This document shows positions 33,365 to 43,755 of a stretch of DNA of 64,000 nucleotides, piece after piece. A program made the translations under genes and the position numbers. The DNA is taken from NCBI GenBank assembly GCA_016801885.1, contig JAFBJY010000308.1, positions 186,001-250,000 on the forward strand, given 5' to 3'. Each line of letters starts with the position of its first letter. The first letter of the stretch is position 1. The notes beneath the pieces were generated by a model. It made no database searches, was not told the DNA's origin, and saw nothing but the letters and a program-made list of their open reading frames with translations. This stretch comes from Toxotes chatareus. Lineage: Eukaryota > Chordata > Actinopteri > Toxotidae.

Positions 33365-33505
33365 TTCTTTGCAGCAGAGGGAGGCTGTCCTTTGAAATCA
33401 ATGAGGCGATCATTTGACATGTCACTCTTCATGGACACACAGCTGGGCTCAGGTCCATGTTCAGGTCCAGGTCCAGCAGAGTCTGGTGTGTGCTGCTGCT
33501 CTGGC
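33365..33505 (-). CDS. NLR exon 2
   Basis: A 141-nt exon, acceptor TTGAAG, donor AA|GTGAGC. It encodes PEQQHTPDSAGPGPEHGPEP, SCVSMKSDMSNDRLIDFKGQ and PPSAAK, a Pro-rich linker typical of fish NLR-C N-termini. Phase 2 in, phase 2 out, matching both neighbours. Confidence 0.85.
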
Positions 33506-33617
33506 CTTCAACACAACACACACAGAGCTTTGAGTGTGAATAATGATGGTGCAGTGATGTGAGTGCTGAGCTCTGACATGGAGAAGAGTCATGGACAGTT
33601 AGAGATCCTCATCTCAC

Positions 33618-33706
33618 CTCTGAGCTTTGGTCTGGATCTCATGGTCCCCACACAGACTGCTTTTAGGGGGAGGGGCTCCCTCCTCTGTGTCCTCACACTG
33701 ATTCAT
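33618..33706 (-). CDS. NLR coding exon 1 with start codon
   Basis: ATG at 33706-33704 opens MNQCEDTEEGAPPPKSSLCG, DHEIQTKAQ, then donor AG|GTGAGA. The MNQCED...EG.PP...LCG pattern is the standard beginning of this family, which is why I chose this start. The two leftover bases join the next exon's G as Arg. Any upstream exon is untranslated; a candidate lies near 39.55 kb. Confidence 0.85.
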
Positions 33707-33802
33707 GATGCTGAATTCACATCCACATCAGCTCACACACACTTTCTACCTTCATGTGGAGAGAAAACACAAATCATTCATCTGCACATCAACTGAAATC
33801 AT

Positions 33803-34870
33803 CCTCAGGTTCAGGTTCAGGTTCCTTTATTTGTACCTGTAGGTAGATTTATTTTGCAGTCAGATGATCAGATGATGACGTCCTTCTGACACATATACAC
33901 AAAACACAAAGAAATGTAACACAAAACCAACACAGCTGATTATAAACATGATGATAAAAGTAAAAGTGCTCAAGGCTCCACCAATCAGGATCAAAGAGAG
34001 AGAAGGGTCAATAAAGAGTAACTCTGGAAAAATGGAAAAGAAGTTAAAAATATAAATAAAAATAAATTTAAAACCCACATAATAAATAAATATTTAATAT
34101 ATCCATAAGTAAGTAAGTATGTGCAATGTATCGCTGCAGCTTGTTCAACTCTGTGACAGCAGCAGGAACAAAGCTGTTTTTATATCACTGGGTTTTACAT
34201 CTTGGGACGATAAACCTCCGCCCGGAGGGAAGAAGCTGAAAGTGGCAGTGCAAAGGGTGGAGTCATTATTTAAAATGGAGGTAGCTGTCCTCTGTACCTG
34301 TCTGCTGTACAGGGACGCTGGACTTGGCTGGGACTCACCAAGCAGACGACTAGACCACTTAACTATTTGGTCTGAGGACTTCCTCTGTTTTAAAGTTGTC
34401 TGACTGAACCATGACACTAAAGAAAATGATAAAATGGATTCTATAAAAGAGAGAGAACATGCTCATTATGATTCAGTCAATGTGAAAATGTACAAGTTTC
34501 CTTAAACAGTGTAAACGTTGCTGAGCCTTTTTACAAACCACTTCACAATTTTCTTCAAAAGTCAATCCTCCTCCTTTCAATTCAAATGTGAGGTTGGATT
34601 GTATTAAAAGCAGAAGAGAAGTCCACAAATAAAAGCCTGGTGTGTGTCCCATTAAAATCCAGATGTTTAAAAAGCATGTTGAGCAGAGTCACTGTAGCAT
34701 CCTCCTCTCCTCTGTGAGGCCTGTATGCAAACTGCAGAAGATCCAGTGCATGTTCAGTTTGCTTCAGGACCTCAGATCTGACCAGTTTCTCAAAAGTTTT
34801 CATTCAAATTGAAGTCAGGCGACTGGTCTAAAATCATTCAGTGGTTTGGGACAGCAACCACAGCATCTTT
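33803..34870 (-). mobile_element. CR1/L2/Rex-type LINE remnant, internally deleted
   Basis: On the minus strand an RT fragment reads PKPLNDFRPVA (about 34850) and MKTFEKLVRSEVLKQTEHAL, DLLQFAYRPHRGEEDATVTL, then LLFVDFSSAFNTIQP (motif A, 34803-34582). Motifs B and C are missing. 34400-33830 looks like the 3' end (reverse of ...TTTATTTGTACCTGTAGG, with a CAGGTT run at 33803-33828). Truncated and dead; it sits upstream of the NLR coding start, in what would be its first intron. Confidence 0.65.
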
Positions 34871-35588
34871 CCAGAGCTGTGTGTGTGTGTGTTTGCTGCC
34901 ATCTTGTTTTCTAGTTCTGACTTGTAATCCTGCTTTAACTGATTTGGTAAATTATGGTTTGTTGTTGGGAAATATTTTAACACGATTACAGGGAATGATC
35001 ATATCCCTGCAAAAGACCATGTATGAGCATGTTATGTCTCCCTCTTTACAACAGTTTTATACTTGGGCAGCAAATTCACACAGTTGTGATCAGAAGAGCC
35101 AAAAGGAGGGAGAGGAAGAGATTTACAGCCCCCAGAGGCGGCTGGCCCATGGCTGGGGCCCCGCCCTCCCAGATGTGGAGGGGGAAAAATATATAAAATA
35201 TATATGTATATATTTTATATATTTATATTTTTTTTTTAACAAAATGTATATTATCAATGTCATTTTTAGTAAATAGTGTGTTCCTACATGCAATCTAAAC
35301 TATATAAACATCATTTCCACCAGCTGACTCTCATTCAACAGTCAATTTCCCCTGACGTCACAGATTAGTAACATTTTGGTCTATTAATAGAATTCTTCCT
35401 GGGCGCTAGTGAAAAGCGCCCCCGATTGTAGCGAAATAGCCAATTGTGTACTGTTACTGGGGGAAAAACAAAATATTCAGCCAATTAACGTCCGCGTAAT
35501 TTTAGGATTTGGGGCGCTGAAAATTTATCCCTTACTCAGGAAATGCCGCAAAAGGGATTGCTATGAGGTCACAGGTTAGTAAGTCAAA

Positions 35589-36305
35589 GTGATGATGGCG
35601 GCGTTAACCACAGTTGAGGGGCAGCTTCCACCAAATTCGGTGAGATCCCTTTTAAACTACCCTTTTGCGAGAAGGACGATGGTAGAAAAAATATGTGTTA
35701 AGGAGCTGGGACCTGACAAGCCCGAAATAACCATCACCCAGCCAACCAAGGAGAAAGGAAAGGCCTATAACAGGACCTTTAGCAGAAATTGGTTCCAGCG
35801 TAAATCCTGGCTAACAGGCTGTGGAATATCTAATGCGCTTTTTTGTTTCCCCTGCATACTTTTTAAAAGTGACAAGTGTGATTTGACATGGACAGTTTCT
35901 GGACAGACTGACTTAAAGCACCTCTCAGAATGCATTAAGAAGCACGAACGATCAAAAGTTCACATGGAAAACTGCATAAAGCTAGCTGTGGTTGGAAAGA
36001 TAAGCATAGCGGCGCAGCTAGACGAAGGGCACCGCATCGCTGTCAGAAGGCACAATGAAGAGGTGGATAAAAACCGTCATATTTTAACAAAGATCATCGA
36101 TTGCGTGAAATTTTGTGGTGCTTTTGAACTATCAATGCGGGGACATGATGAGAGTGTTTCTTCAGACAATCCCGGAATTTTCCGAGGTCTGGTGGACTTA
36201 ATGGCATCCATAGATCGGGACTTGAGGGAACACCTTGAAAGTGTGACTGTATTTAAAGGCACTTCAAAGATGGTTCATGAGTCGGCTAACGTTATGAAAG
36301 GCTAA
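35589..36305 (+). pseudogene. hAT transposase N-terminal part (TTF-type zinc finger, DUF4371)
   Basis: 238 residues: a basic start, NRTFSRNWFQRKSWLTGC then ALFCFPCILF (TTF/ZMYM-type zinc-binding region) and HLSECIKKHERSKVHMENC (zinc ligands C and H), followed by the start of DUF4371 (IAVRRHNEEVDKNRHILTKI). It resembles proteins annotated as zinc finger MYM-type 1-like. The frame ends at VFKGTSKMVHESANVMKG, where the family continues into the catalytic domain, so the middle is deleted. Short GCTAACGTTA repeats follow at 36285-36320. Confidence 0.75.
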
Positions 36306-37094
36306 CGTTATCCTAACGTTAGTCTGAAGCTAGCTAGATTGGGATAATGAGGGGAAACCACGCCATTGTTGGTTTTCAGTAAATTAATCAACCCAGTTTG
36401 CAAGAATTTCATACCAGACTGTAATGTTAGATGAAACTGATTATCTCAATGTCTATGAAGCTTGTTTGTTATTGTAAAGGTCTAAATTATAACGTTAGCC
36501 AAGTTACTTAGCCCTAACTAACCTACATGATCTAGTTTAATTTTAAAGTAGCTAGTCTGGTAGTTGATTTTTAAGTAAGTTAAAAACAAGAATTGGGACA
36601 AATAGTTTAAGATTTGGCAATATTGAGGTCTAATCAGGCTGTGTAATTTTGTATAGGGATAGATAATGAAAAGAAAGGGAGACATTGCTAAAATAGTGTT
36701 CAGCTATTGAAAACCAAATCATTTATTTCAGTTTTCTGACAGTGCACTTTTAAAGTTTATCTGACTGGTTTTGATGTTTGGAAGAGAATGATTTGTGTGT
36801 TTTATTTAAGATGAAATATGAACGAGGATGCATTGTCAATTTCAGATTTGAAGTATTTTATTTAAATAAATGTTCAAAAATAACTGAAACACCATTTTGC
36901 CTCATGATAAATACATTTTACATTCATCCAGGCTGCTTGTGTGACCAGTAGTAATTACAAACTGCTCCTAATCAAGTCATGATCATTTTATAATAGTGTG
37001 CAAGTAGAAATGACGGGTTTTTGGGTAAACTTAAGTCTTACATGTCACTGTTTCTAAAACGGCTTTTTTTCTAGACTTTAAAAAAAAAAAAAGG

Positions 37095-37341
37095 TGAAAA
37101 TTGAATATACCCACTTCTCCATCGACCACTACGCCACTGGCTGAGATACATCGACCAACGCAACAACATACAAGAGCGTTTTTTCGAGTTCATCAAGCTA
37201 CCCAACGCCTGTGCGGATGCAATAGCTAGCGCCTTAATGGAGAGGCTGCGCACCATCCTTCCCGAGGGACAAGAAAAAAAGTTGATCGCCCAGGCCTATG
37301 ATGGGGCTTCAGTAATGAGGGGTGCCACTGTGTATCTATGA
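37095..37341 (+). pseudogene. hAT transposase middle fragment
   Basis: After a frame break, one frame reads LRYIDQRNNIQERFFEFIKL then LMERLRTILPEGQEKKLIAQ and AYDGASVMRGA. The final motif is the conserved Q-x-YDGASVM box of the hAT catalytic domain. It stops soon after (37339-37341). Sequence on both sides has been lost. Confidence 0.7.
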
Positions 37342-37406
37342 TGTTTAGATGAAAATATAATGTGATGTTTAGATGAAATATAATTGCCAGTAATTGTAAC
37401 ACAGCC

Positions 37407-38359
37407 TTGGGTTTGATTAATATATCCCTCGCCAGTTTTCAGAACTTACTCACAAAATTCCTGTATTGGATCAGGGAGGATGTTCCTAATCTGGTGGAGG
37501 ATGAGGAGTACAGAAGACCTGTTCAGGAGCCACCCACAAAGAAACGGAGGACACTGGGAGAAGGCACGCAACACCACTTGGCACTGGAGGTGAGCACTTG
37601 CTGCTTGTTCTGATTTGAATCAGATCAAATCTAATGAAGATGCTGGCCATTTGATATAGTAATCCTGACTGAAATGTATATTGTCATATTGTCATATTAT
37701 TATTGTCATAATATTTTTAAAAATTACATGTCATTGCATAGGTATGTGACACCATTATGAGCCATGCCAAGGAGAGGTTTTTATTCACCAAGCACCTCGT
37801 CAGCGCCACTCTGTTGCAAGGAGACTTGTTCCAGCAACACTGCAGAAAGTTCCCAGATTCAGCACTGGAAGCCACGGTGGAAGCCTATCCCTCATTGGAC
37901 AAGGCCAGACTTAAGACAGAACTGTCCTTGATCTATGAAAATGAGGAGTTCCAGAGTTGCAGTGGTGCATTGGCTCTCTATCAGGTTTTGATGGAAAACA
38001 ATCTTCAAGACACATTCACTGAAAGCGTAAGTCTTCTAAACATCCTCATCACCACGCCGATGACAACATCAGAGTCAGAGAGGTGCTTCTCTACTTTAAA
38101 CAGGATAAAGACTTTCCTTAGAAACACCATGGCACAAGATCGGCTCAATGCTCTGGCCATGCTCTCCATAGAGAAAAAACTGACAAGAGACATTCCTGAC
38201 TTCAACACCAGGGTCATTGAGAAATTTGCCACACAGAAAGACAGACGACAAATAATAACTCTCCACCCCATTCAGTTAATCTTCTCTCTGTCTGTCTCTC
38301 TCACACACACACACACACACACACGTGCACACATTGTTGATTTGTGTAGGTTCAGTTGA
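37407..38359 (+). pseudogene. hAT transposase C-terminal exons with dimerisation domain
   Basis: A frame to 37589 ends LALE at a donor (GAG|GTGAGC). The acceptor GCATAG at 37741 resumes in phase as VCDTIMSHAKERFLFTKHLV. The C-terminal hAT dimerisation domain is clear: LLNILITTPMTTSESERCFS then TLNRIKTFLRNTMAQDRLNA and LAMLSIEKKL. The C-terminus runs into a (CA)n tract. With its N-terminal part 1.1 kb away and no intact catalytic core, it is a relic. Confidence 0.8.
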
Positions 38360-38632
38360 TATCATAGCTGTCGCTGAATTTTGTTTTTGATACCGTTTTT
38401 ATTTGTTTATGTATTGTTTTTGATACTGTTCCTTTCTAAAGCGTACATGTAACCTATGTGAATTGTTAATATACTTTATCTGTGATTTTGAGAAGGAAAT
38501 TAAATTATTATTGTGGAATTTAAGTCATTTTCTGACTGTTGATTTGAATGCTTATACTGGAGTAGGCAGGAAAATTTATCGGCACATCAGCCCCACCAAG
38601 AATTTTTTTCACCAGCCGCCACTGATAGCCCC

Positions 38633-39549
38633 CCTGTAGAAAATGACTTGATGAAACAAGCTGCAGGTGATTATTCCACACAAAACAACTGAGACTCAGT
38701 TCATTTCTCCTCAATATTATTCCAGGGGCCCTTTTAGTTGGGGCCCCAGCACTTTCCTGCCTTTTCTAATAGTAAAGTCTGAACTATATGAAGCAGCAAC
38801 AACAAACCAAAACCAAACCAAACAGCAGAGACACAGATAGACATCAATAAAAACAGCAAATATGTCCTGACAGACAGTTTTTCTGTTTGTACTGTGACCA
38901 GCCACAGAGATATAATCACCTATCAGAGCTGCTGAGATGCTTTATTGTGAGAGTATTTATGGATTTGGGTCTTTATCATCTAATTCATCAGGTAGAGTTT
39001 GTCCTGATAGGACCAGGAGGCCTCTGACTCTGTGGATGGAGTGTTAACTGTCTCTCTGAAAATCACATAGAGCCTGAAAAACCCTGTCAGTCCCGTAGAG
39101 TTCATCTAATGACAGAGAAAGTCAGAGCTGTTCTCCAGCCGCTGTCCGGCCGAGCTCAGACCGCATTTAGCGGCTCAGACTGCGGGAGAGCAGCGGCTCA
39201 GGTCCGCCTCCTCCACAGGCTGATTCAGGCAGGAAAAGCTGCCTTCAGTCAGCAGTAAGTGGAGCCACAGACTAACAAAGGCTCCGTGTTCAGCTACTGA
39301 CCATCAGCTCACTCTGCTTCTACTCTGACTCCACCGCTTCTACTGCAAATATCCACACAACATGGAGGATAATGACGGACCTCTTCCTGCCTCATCCCGA
39401 CTTTACAGTGACAACTCAGAGTCTGTACAACTAAACACCACAACGCAGTATAAAAACAAACAAACACAACATCCAAATCCGTACATCAGATAATCCAGGT
39501 AACTACAGGAAGTGTCGACGAGTAAAACATTCAAAGTGCGGACATTTAC
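38633..39549. other. no coding feature; GC-richer patch
   Basis: No protein-like frame. 39120-39260 is GC-richer with CCGCTGTCCGGCCGAGCTCAG-type sequence, as often near vertebrate promoters; it lies just downstream (minus sense) of the candidate NLR 5' exon. Confidence 0.35.
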
Positions 39550-39612
39550 CTTCAGACAGAGAAAATCATCTGCGCCTCAAACTTCGGTGAAAGTGAAAGT
39601 AAACTTTCATTA
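39550..39612 (-). promoter_or_regulatory. candidate ISRE promoter and untranslated first exon of the NLR gene
   Basis: Plus strand GAAAGTGAAAGT (39589-39600) fits the interferon-stimulated response element GAAANNGAAA; read on the minus strand it is ACTTTCACTTTC. Just downstream in the minus sense a short exon-like stretch ends GTCTGAAG|GTAAATG (donor at 39548-39549). It lies 5.8 kb upstream of the NLR start codon on the same strand, with only mobile elements between. Linkage to the NLR is inference. Confidence 0.35.
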
Positions 39613-39849
39613 ACCGTTGTGTCATGGTGCGCTCCTGTCTATGCGTCACTGGAGCAACACAATCACGTATCGACGTCCACTGACCAGGAGCGACTCCAAA
39701 CCACCAACTCCCTCTTGTGGTGAAACTACAACATTACAATGCCTCTACCATTTATATTGGGCCACACTACTTAGTTATAAATAAATGAACAGCTGAGCAA
39801 ACTAAACAATTAATAAGCAGTAAATATGAAGATAAGGGTTCCACTCTAT

Positions 39850-40290
39850 TCTATACAGACTGTAATGTAAATAATTACCAATCATGACAGCTTTTTGCTT
39901 CTGTGCTCTGTTTCCTATCATAACTGTAATGTGCTGAGCACACAGTATCCACTAACTGTTCTGTAATCTGAATGCTGGCCCTCTAACATTTTTCTCTCAC
40001 TGCCAACCCTGTTTGTATCATGTTTTAAATGCTACATGTCCTTCTCCTCCTCTCCTCCATTCCCAGCTGTCCTCCTTTTCCTCCTTTCACCCAGCCCGGC
40101 CATCGGCAGGAGGGTCCCCCATCTGAGCCAGGTTCTGCTCAAGGTTTCTTCCTGTTAAAAGGGAGTTTTTTCTTGCCACTGTCGTCTTAAGTACTTGCTC
40201 TGGAGTCAGGCTCTGGGTCTCTGTAAAGCGCTTTGAGGCAGTTTTGATTGTGGAAGGAGCTATATAAATAAAATTGAATTGAATTGATGT
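39850..40290 (+). mobile_element. L2-like LINE 3' end (plus-strand copy)
   Basis: The 3' untranslated part and tail of the family seen at 10.3-13.0 kb, opposite orientation. It shares ACTGTAATGTAAATAATTAC at its start, GTAAAGCGCTTTGAGGCAGT, and the GCTATATAAATAAAATTGAA tail. No coding sequence remains. Confidence 0.85.
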
Positions 40291-41095
40291 AATATTTTAC
40301 AGTGCATCCCCTGGTTGTAAGTTAGTCCAGAGCTCATCTATGACCATCATTGTTTTTTGGATATATCCTGTGTCACCTTTACCATTTTACACAGTGCACA
40401 GCCTCCATTAAATTCTTTTACAGTGTATTTCCTGATAATCAATGTTAGAATTTTTTACAGTTCATCACCTATTTATCATTTTACAGTGATCCTTTTAGTT
40501 GTCACATTTTTACAGTGTATCTGAAAACATGTACTGAAAACATGGATGGAATAATACATTATTATTCAAACTATGACCAGTCCTCATCTTCCTGCTGATG
40601 TCATCAATACTGATTGGTACATATTGATCCTAATAATCAGGGTGAGTCCTGTTGGACACTTGTCAGTGTGACCACTGGAGGGCAGTAAACTCTCTGATTA
40701 TTTGTCCATCAGTCAGACATCAGTATTTATAGCAGTGTAATAATATGTGTTCATATACAGAGAGTCATTATCAGACTGATGAACATTAGAGCTAAAATAA
40801 GTCAGTAAATGTGGAACAATGTCAGTGTGAACATCAGTATCATTGTCAGTGCTGAGTGCAGAGTTGTAGTTACTGACAGTGACCACTGGAGGGCAGAAGA
40901 CTCCTGTTCAGTCAACACTAAAGACTGTGAAGCAGTTGAATTCATCTGTGAATCCAAACATTGTGGTTGAAGAGGTTATAAAGTCACTTTGAGAGAGTCT
41001 GTCACCAAGTGGGAGCATTGGAGCATTGTGTGCCCCCATTACACCCCTACACCTCCCAAAATGACTTTTCAGGTAAAAGAAGAAACTGAGATACA
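40291..41095. other. intergenic, no gene
   Basis: Six loosely spaced copies of a TTTTACAGTG-like motif lie between 40305 and 40525, and two copies of GACCACTGGAGGGCAG lie at 40670 and 40881. No protein-like frame. Confidence 0.5.
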
Positions 41096-41291
41096 TTAAC
41101 AGTCTGTGTGTTCACTGCAGAATGTGACAAACCTTATATTGTTTGTAATTGAGATGAAGTAAACATCTGTTGAGTATTTTAACATGAAATTGTTTGATTG
41201 TGTTGAATTAAAAACCCAAAAATGCAGCGGGTCCACCAGACCCACAAACACTGGCTGAGTAACAAAAATATGAACACCACACAAGGGTTAA
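41096..41291. mobile_element. piggyBac-type MITE flanked by TTAA
   Basis: TTAA at 41096-41099 and 41288-41291 bracket 188 bp. The minus-strand right end starts CCCTTGTGTGGTGTTCA; the left end CAGTCTGTGTGTTCA is a worn counterpart. TTAA plus CCCTTGTG-like ends are the mark of piggyBac-family MITEs. Non-coding. Confidence 0.55.
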
Positions 41292-41873
41292 TTGAAGGAA
41301 CTATGACAACTTGTGTCCTCTGTCCTACACTGACATTGATACAGTCCTCATCTGCTTTGACATCAGCAGAAAAGAGACATGAGACAGTGCTCTTAAGAAG
41401 GTGAGTGTTAGGAAGCAGTGATGTGTTGGTGGTGAAAGAAACGGCTCTTAGAGCAGGATCTTTGACGATCGGAGCTGACTCCTGCCTGGAAGCCCAAAGC
41501 TACCAGGAGATGGGGATTTGTGTTTGTACTTAAAATTTATTTTTTATTGCACTCTGTTCCATGTTGAGTATAATAAGCCATAAAAAATAATAAACCTTTG
41601 ATATAATGCATGTTTTGTACATTAGTAATTCATTTTACACATAATTTTACGTTATTTTAGTAAGAAATTAATTTAAGCAACAAAAAAAAAAAAAACTAAG
41701 GTGCCATTTGGGAGCCGAAAGAGTCGGCTCTTTTTAATGAGCTGTGCCATAAGAACTGTCTCTCTTAAAAGACCTGTAATTCCCATTCCTGTTGTCCATG
41801 TCCAAATATTAAGCTGCAAAATTCAATAATGTTCAGTTGTTTGACAACAGAAACATAAAAATGTGTAAGTGGT
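41292..41873. other. no gene; possible hAT-like MITE relic
   Basis: 41413-41760 has AACGGCTCTTAGAGC near the left and AGCCGAAAGAGTCGGCTCTT near the right, resembling the repeat-rich ends of small hAT-type MITEs. No target duplication identified. Confidence 0.25.
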
Positions 41874-42525
41874 AACAGTTGGTCTAATGATTGTAGTGAT
41901 ATTTCAGTATTTCAGCAGCAGGATCAGTTCTAATGGCTTCATAACAGAGGTAAAGAGCTTCAGCAGAGTCTAGTGGAAATATTCACTTCTGTTTTTTCAT
42001 CCATCACTGTGCTCACTTTTTCTCTGACGTTTCCACAGACAGTTGAACCTGTTCAGCTCGTTGGAGTCTTATCTTCACCTAAACAGGGAGACTCAACTAT
42101 TCTGAGCATCTAAACCTCGTAGACGGTCGGTCAGATTATCTATCACACACTCAGAGGAAAGATCCAGTGAAGCTGTTTAATTCTCTCTTGTCTCTCTTCT
42201 CAGATACACCATCACACACCAGCCTGATTCAGCATCACATGGATGTGGGGGATGCTCAGTATATTAACCACGTTCCTACTGGCTGCTGGTAGGAAAGCAT
42301 CAACAGATGGAAGAGTAGAGAGACGACATGTCAGAACATGGGATAGCTGAACCAGTGCTCTGCTGCGTCTGTCCATATTACTATATTTAGATTTATAGAT
42401 AGATGTCAGCTGGCTGCAGTGTCATGTACTAATAACCTCTTCATTTGTTTTTGTTTCCAGGTACAGAAAGGTCCCATTTTCTTCTTCTGTATCTTGAACA
42501 GGTGAGGAATCCCCTGAAGATGAGT
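41874..42525 (+). repeat. inverted-duplication arm (right), partner at 1-597
   Basis: Reverse-complement match of the window start, including the acceptor-like TTTCCACAG at about 42038, the leader-like exon at 42243 and the junction into LINE sequence near 42509. It carries about 80 bases (about 41915-41990) absent from the left arm. Confidence 0.85.
42243..42288 (+). CDS. putative signal-peptide leader exon (right copy)
   Basis: ATGTGGGGGATGCTCAGTAT opens MWGMLSILTTFLLAA and ends at donor G|GTAGGA, 46 nt, identical in reading to the left copy at 234-279. A following exon-like piece (42461-42501; AG|GTACAGAAAGG to CAG|GTGAGG) joins in frame as GTERSHFLLLYLEQ. Beyond that only LINE sequence follows, so the rest of the receptor is missing in this copy. 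Confidence 0.4.
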
Positions 42526-42807
42526 TCATGCAGCTCCCACGCTGTCTGTGAGAAGCAGTGTTGGAGCTGGCCTGAGGATGAACTCGCTCAGCTTCAACAC
42601 TGCTTCTCACAGACAGAGTGGGAGCTCTTCAAACACCAGGACCTGGCTGAACACACAGAAGCTGTACTGAACTACATCAGGTTCTGTGTGGGAAATGTGA
42701 CAACAAAAAGACTCATCCAGGACTTCTCCAATCAGAAAGCATGGATGAACAGCCACATCCGGTCACTCCTCAGAGTCCACAACTGTGCATCACTTTTTAA
42801 ATTGTAA
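42509..42807 (+). mobile_element. LINE fragment (linker before reverse transcriptase)
   Basis: The frame reads QHCFSQTEWELFKHQDLAEH, TEAVLNYIRFCVGNVTT, and NQKAWMNSHIRSLLR, matching the region between endonuclease and RT of common fish LINEs of the CR1/L2/Rex group. The usual DNQKPWM-type box is recognisable. It ends abruptly at 42807. Confidence 0.7.
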
Positions 42808-43755
42808 ATTGTAGGTGTGTTTCAGACTAAGGGGCATGTCTGACCTTGGTTATTTTTGGGATGATTCTACTTGTATCTAAAATTTAGCCCTTCCCATCAT
42901 GTATGACAAATGTACATCACTTGGCCTTTACACATGATCAGTGGCAGACTGTTGACCAGGTTCTGGGACAGGTCTGGGAGTAACTGGGCATGTCCCTTTC
43001 TATTTCCCTTTGTTTGGTTGGTGTGTTTTTACTTGTATCAAATTCTACGATCTATCTATGTATACTCAGAAAAACACATGGATGTGAACATCTTTGTAAT
43101 ACAGCAGTTACAGACAGAGCAGCACACAAGACAGCAACAGGTGCTGGATATGTAAATACTAATGGAATCACCCTCATTGAGGAATTACATAGATGGGTGA
43201 AGCATAGATGGGTGAGGATGAGTGAGGCATAGATAAACTAATTGCACAAAACCTGACACATTTCCCCTGTTACGTGATGTTTATATCACGAAATCGGTGC
43301 AGTGTCAAACACTGGTTCATAATACATGGAAGGCACAATCACCTACAGGTAAATGAGCTTGATACATAAACTTGGTTCATGTCTAACCAGAATTCTTAGG
43401 CCCTGTTTGAATTTGCTACCATGGATAGATGTCTGTTACCCTTCCTGTCTAATTTAGATGAAGTTTTGCTATTTGTCACTTTAACCATTAATATTTATTT
43501 CATTTCTTTTTCAGTCTATTTACACAAAATGATCTAATCACTGAAGGGGCCTTACACGTAGGCCAGTTGTGTGTGTGTGCCAACTTTGGCATTGAGGCAG
43601 GGCTCCAATTCCTTAAAGATGGAGAAATATTTCTCACAGGAGTAAGGTTGGAGGATTGAGATTTGGTCCTTGCTTTGTGGAGTTTTTTTTTTTCTTTTTT
43701 TTTTTTTGTGGGTTTTCTCTCATAGGGTTTCACACAATCAGCTTGAGGTCCAGTG
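42808..43755. other. no supported gene
   Basis: Two overlapping open frames near 42910-43232 show no domain. A T-rich tract lies at 43683-43708. Confidence 0.4.

Larger units (their letters stand above)
6454..33706 (-). pseudogene. NLRC3-like fish NLR gene (FISNA-NACHT-LRR-SPRY), multi-exon, disrupted
   Basis: Fish NLR-C receptors are cytosolic pattern-recognition proteins: FISNA and NACHT domains for nucleotide-driven oligomerisation, LRRs for sensing, and a C-terminal B30.2. Here the minus strand gives exons 33706-33618, 33505-33365, 32823-32745, 32582-32354, 32188-30353, LRR exons 23752-23579, 22162-21986, 20568-20393, 17965-17789, 16371-16198, 13394-13236, 9736-9560, 8130-7957, and a SPRY-like exon 6927-6454. 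Splice sites are GT/AG and phases agree from the start codon through the last LRR exon. Damage: one base missing in the NACHT exon (31766-31769), one in the third LRR exon, and the SPRY exon is entered out of frame. Either this is a recent pseudogene or some breaks are assembly errors in homopolymers. Family identity is very secure; functionality is doubtful. Confidence 0.85.
35133..38624 (+). mobile_element. hAT transposon (zinc-finger/DUF4371 type) with TIRs and 8-bp target duplication
   Basis: The terminal inverted repeats are CAGAGGCGGCTGG (35133-35145) and, on the minus strand, CAGTGGCGGCTGG (38624-38612). The 8-bp flanks are ACAGCCCC (35125-35132) and ATAGCCCC (38625-38632), 7 of 8 identical. 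Inside are three transposase pieces on the plus strand. AT-rich stretches lie at 35190-35235 and 36350-37080, and a (CA)n tract is at about 38299-38324. An old cut-and-paste element. Confidence 0.9.
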
